Origin: DATEDA01 sp963827595
GTDB taxonomy: Bacteria; Pseudomonadota; Gammaproteobacteria; Burkholderiales; SG8-39
DNA: 64,000 nucleotides
Assembly (NCBI GenBank): GCA_963827595.1
Contig: CAWHBT010000004.1
Span: 62,001 to 126,000, forward strand
Direction: 5' to 3'
In this document: positions 61,917 to 64,000 of the stretch, one piece after another
Numbering within the stretch: the first letter of the stretch is position 1
Layout of the letters: the number at the start of each line of letters is the position of its first letter
The notes under the pieces: model-generated
The model's input: the letters and a program-made list of their open reading frames with translations, nothing else
Database searches by the model: none
What the model was told of the DNA's origin: nothing
Made by a program: the position numbers and the translations under genes

Positions 61917-62633
61917 CTAGAGATGGACGAGGGTCCCCTCGTCTTCCCCCATGACGACGCGCGTGAGCGCGCCGCGCTTGTACAGGCTGAATACCACGAC
62001 CGGCAGCTTCTGATCCCGGCACAGCGCAAGCGCGGTCGCATCCATCACCCGCAGGTTTCGGCCGATCGCCTCGTCGAAGGTGACCCGCTGGTAGCGCTTC
62101 GCGTCCGGGTTGGTCGCCGGATCGGCGGTGTACACGCCGTCCACCTTCGTCGCCTTCAGCACCACCTCGGCGCCGATCTCGCTGCCGCGGAGGGCGGCCG
62201 CGGTGTCGGTGGTGAAGAACGGATTGCCCGTGCCGGCCGCGAAGATGACGATCCGGCCCTCCTCGAGATAGCGGATCGCCTTCGGGCGGATGTAGGGCTC
62301 GACGATCTGCTCGATGTTGATCGCCGACTGCACCCGGGCGATGAGGCCTTTCTGGCGCATCACGTCGGCGAGCGCGAGGGCGTTCATGATCGTCGCCAGC
62401 ATGCCCATGTAGTCGGCGGTGGCGCGGTCCATGCCGGCGGCGCCGAGCGCGACGCCGCGGAAGATGTTGCCCCCGCCGATCACCGCGCCGATCTCGACGC
62501 CGAGCTGCGCGATCGTCGCCACCTCGTCGACGATCGTCTCGATGGTCTGCCGGTTGATGCCGAAGGGGTCGTCCCCCATCAGCGCCTCGCCGGAGAGCTT
62601 TAGCAGGATCCGCTTGTAGCGGGGCTCGGCCAT
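61917..62633 (-). CDS. pyrH: UMP kinase
   Basis: 238 aa hexameric amino-acid-kinase-fold enzyme. KRILLKLSGEAL at the start, GAVIGGGNIFRG, and TADYMGMLATIMNALAL are family motifs. It makes UDP and is under feedback control by UTP and GTP. It lies directly downstream of tsf. Confidence 0.96.
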   Translation of the reverse strand: MAEPRYKRILLKLSGEALMGDDPFGINRQTIETIVDEVATIAQLGVEIGAVIGGGNIFRGVALGAAGMDRATADYMGMLATIMNALALADVMRQKGLIARVQSAINIEQIVEPYIRPKAIRYLEEGRIVIFAAGTGNPFFTTDTAAALRGSEIGAEVVLKATKVDGVYTADPATNPDAKRYQRVTFDEAIGRNLRVMDATALALCRDQKLPVVVFSLYKRGALTRVVMGEDEGTLVHL

Positions 62634-62648
62634 GGGTCGGCTCGCCCT

Positions 62649-63528
62649 CTAGCGCCCTGCCCCGGCCTGCGCCATCACCTCGGCAGCGAAATCACTGGCC
62701 TTCTTCTCGATTCCTTCGCCGACGACCAGGAAGCGGTAGCCGCGCACCTTGGTCTTCTTCTCGTTCAGAGCCTTCTCGACTGTCAGCTTGTCGTTCATCA
62801 CGAACGGCTGGCCGAGCAGCGTGATCTCCCCGAGGAACTTGTTGAGCGCGCCCTCGATCATCTTGGCCGCGATCTCGGGCGGCTTGCCCGACTCCTTGGC
62901 GCGCGCCTCCTGCACGGCACGCTCGCGCGCGACGATCTCGGGGGCAACCTCGGCTTTCGACAGGAACTGCGGTTTCGCGAACGCGACATGCATCGCCACA
63001 CCCTTGCCCGACTCGTCGTCGCCCTCGTAGTCGACCATCACGCCGATCTTGACGCCGTGGAGATACTGCACGAGCTTCGCGTCGGTCTGCAGGCGCGCGA
63101 ACCGGCGGATCGCCATGTTCTCGCCGAGCTTCTGGATCAGCGCCTGCCGCTTCGCCTCGACGTTCTCGCCGCCGACGCTCAGCCTCGCGAGCGCGCCGAC
63201 GTCGGCGGGGTTCTCCCGCGCGACCACCTCGGCGAGCGCGCGTGCGAAACGCGAGGAACGCCTCGTTCTTCGCCACGAAGTCGGTTTCGCAGTTCAATTC
63301 GACCAGCGCCCCGAGCTTGCGATCGGGCGAGAGGTACGCGCCGATCACGCCCTCGGCGGCGATTCGGCCCGCCGCCTTGCTCGCTTTCGCGCCGCTCTTG
63401 ATGCGAAGGAGATCCTCCGCCTTCTTCAGATCGCCGCCCGCTTCCTCGAGCGCCCGCTTGCACTCCATCATGCCGAGCCCGGTGATCTCGCGCAGCTCCT
63501 TCACCAGCGCTGCGGTGATTTCCGCCAT
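62649..63528 (-). CDS. tsf: Elongation factor Ts, with apparent frameshift
   Basis: About 293 aa after repair, start at 63528 (MAEITAALVKELREITG). The core TDFVAKNEAF, which contacts EF-Tu, is in the first frame. An extra base in an AAA run (plus strand, about 63248) shifts it; it resumes ARALAEVVARENPADV in the next frame and runs to 62649. EF-Ts is essential, so the sequence rather than the gene is probably wrong here. The N-terminal UBA-like domain and the C-terminal dimerisation domain are both present. Confidence 0.9.
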
Positions 63529-63549
63529 GTTTCGCTCCTACTGATCGTG

Positions 63550-63574
63550 AAAAAGGGGGGCGTGGCCCCCCCTT
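63550..63574 (-). terminator. Rho-independent terminator/attenuator between rpsB and tsf
   Basis: On the minus strand, a stem AAGGGGGG/CCCCCCTT with a 6-base loop is followed by a run of five T (the last two shared with the stem). It lies 25 bases after the rpsB stop and before tsf. A partial terminator here would make more rpsB than tsf message, as known for the E. coli operon. Confidence 0.75.
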
Positions 63575-63598
63575 GCGGCTGGCCTTCGGCGCGGTGCC

Positions 63599-64000
63599 TC
63601 ACGCTCCGCCCGCCTCCTCGACCTCGACGAACTCGTCGGCCGAGGCGGCGACGATCTCCTGGATGGACTGGTTGCGGCCCTCGAGGATGGCGTCGGCGAT
63701 GCCGCGGGCATAAAGCCGGATCGCACGGCTCGAGTCGTCGTTGCCCGGGATCACGTACGCGATGCCGTCGGGCGAGTGATTGGTATCGACCACGGCCACG
63801 ATCGGGATCTTGAGCTTCTTCGCCTCGGCCACGGCACCCTTGTGGTAGCCGACGTCGATCACGAACAGCGCATCGGGCGGGCCGTCGATCGTCTTGATGC
63901 CGCCGAGGCTCCGCTCGAGCTTGGCGAGCTCGCGCTGGAAGTGCAGCCCCTCCTTCTTCGACAGGCGCTCGACGCTGCCGTCGGCGATCTGCGCCTCCAT
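63599..64000 (-). CDS. rpsB: 30S ribosomal protein S2, N-terminus beyond the window
   Basis: The last 133 or so residues of S2 are visible; the gene continues past the right edge. The segment LERSLGGIKTIDGPPDALFVIDVG followed by KKLKIPIVAVVDTNHSPDGIAYVIPGND is the highly conserved core. The tail ADEFVEVEEAGGA is acidic, as often seen in this group. First gene of the rpsB-tsf-pyrH-frr block. Confidence 0.95.
   Translation of the reverse strand: MEAQIADGSVERLSKKEGLHFQRELAKLERSLGGIKTIDGPPDALFVIDVGYHKGAVAEAKKLKIPIVAVVDTNHSPDGIAYVIPGNDDSSRAIRLYARGIADAILEGRNQSIQEIVAASADEFVEVEEAGGA

Overview
The window is GC-rich (roughly two thirds G+C) chromosomal DNA from a Gram-negative bacterium, most likely a betaproteobacterium. 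The main evidence is gene order. From right to left on the minus strand it carries rpsB-tsf-pyrH-frr-uppS-cdsA-dxr-rseP-bamA-skp-lpxD-fabZ-lpxA-lpxB-rnhB-trmH, then ppsR/ppsA, smpB/ratA/rnfH, a DUF4124 gene, guaB-guaA and tadA. This block is familiar from Burkholderiales and relatives. DUF1178 and DUF4936 genes fit the same group.

Layout. 1-4.2 kb: end of a TauD/TfdA dioxygenase, a DctPQM-type TRAP transporter and a D-2-hydroxyacid dehydrogenase. 4.26-4.78 kb: tRNA-Leu(TAA), then a 440-bp segment ending in a 17-bp copy of the tRNA 3' end and holding one small winged-helix gene. 5.0-11.9 kb: an unusual export-like locus with a 19-codon leader ORF, a GAF-GAF-TM-HlyD fusion, a PqqD/M50 peptidase/HlyD fusion, a shortened SecA-like ATPase and a convergent small adaptor with an in-frame amber codon. 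12.1-24.7 kb: housekeeping genes (DUF1178, ankyrin pseudogene, tatD-pilZ-holB-tmk-mltG, ygfZ, DUF4936, NRDE protein, GNAT, aldolase/SDR fusion, mtnA, transglutaminase lipoprotein, L,D-transpeptidase). 24.7-30.0 kb: tadA, a two-part TAXI lipoprotein beside gltS, a secreted beta-propeller, a low-GC NTF2-like gene and a broken cupin gene. 30.1-38.2 kb: guaBA, DUF4124, rnfH-ratA/smpB, ppsA/ppsR.

38.2-49.2 kb: an eleven-gene, tightly overlapping minus-strand cluster sits between trmH and ppsR, which I recall as near neighbours in Burkholderia-type genomes. It encodes a complete dissociated fatty-acid-synthase-like set: two ketosynthases, a double hot-dog dehydratase, a ketoreductase, an enoyl reductase with a YX6K site, a long ACP and an AcpS-LPLAT fusion. 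It also encodes a condensation-type acyltransferase, two paralogous lipoprotein hydrolases and an isoprenylcysteine-methyltransferase-like membrane protein. 49.2-64 kb: the conserved envelope/translation block up to a truncated rpsB.

The two best candidates for undescribed systems are the GAF/HlyD-M50-SecA locus and the FAS-like cluster. A caution applies to the whole window: seven genes carry single-base frameshifts, including guaA, tsf, dxr and rseP, which should be functional. This points to indel errors in the sequence rather than seven real pseudogenes.
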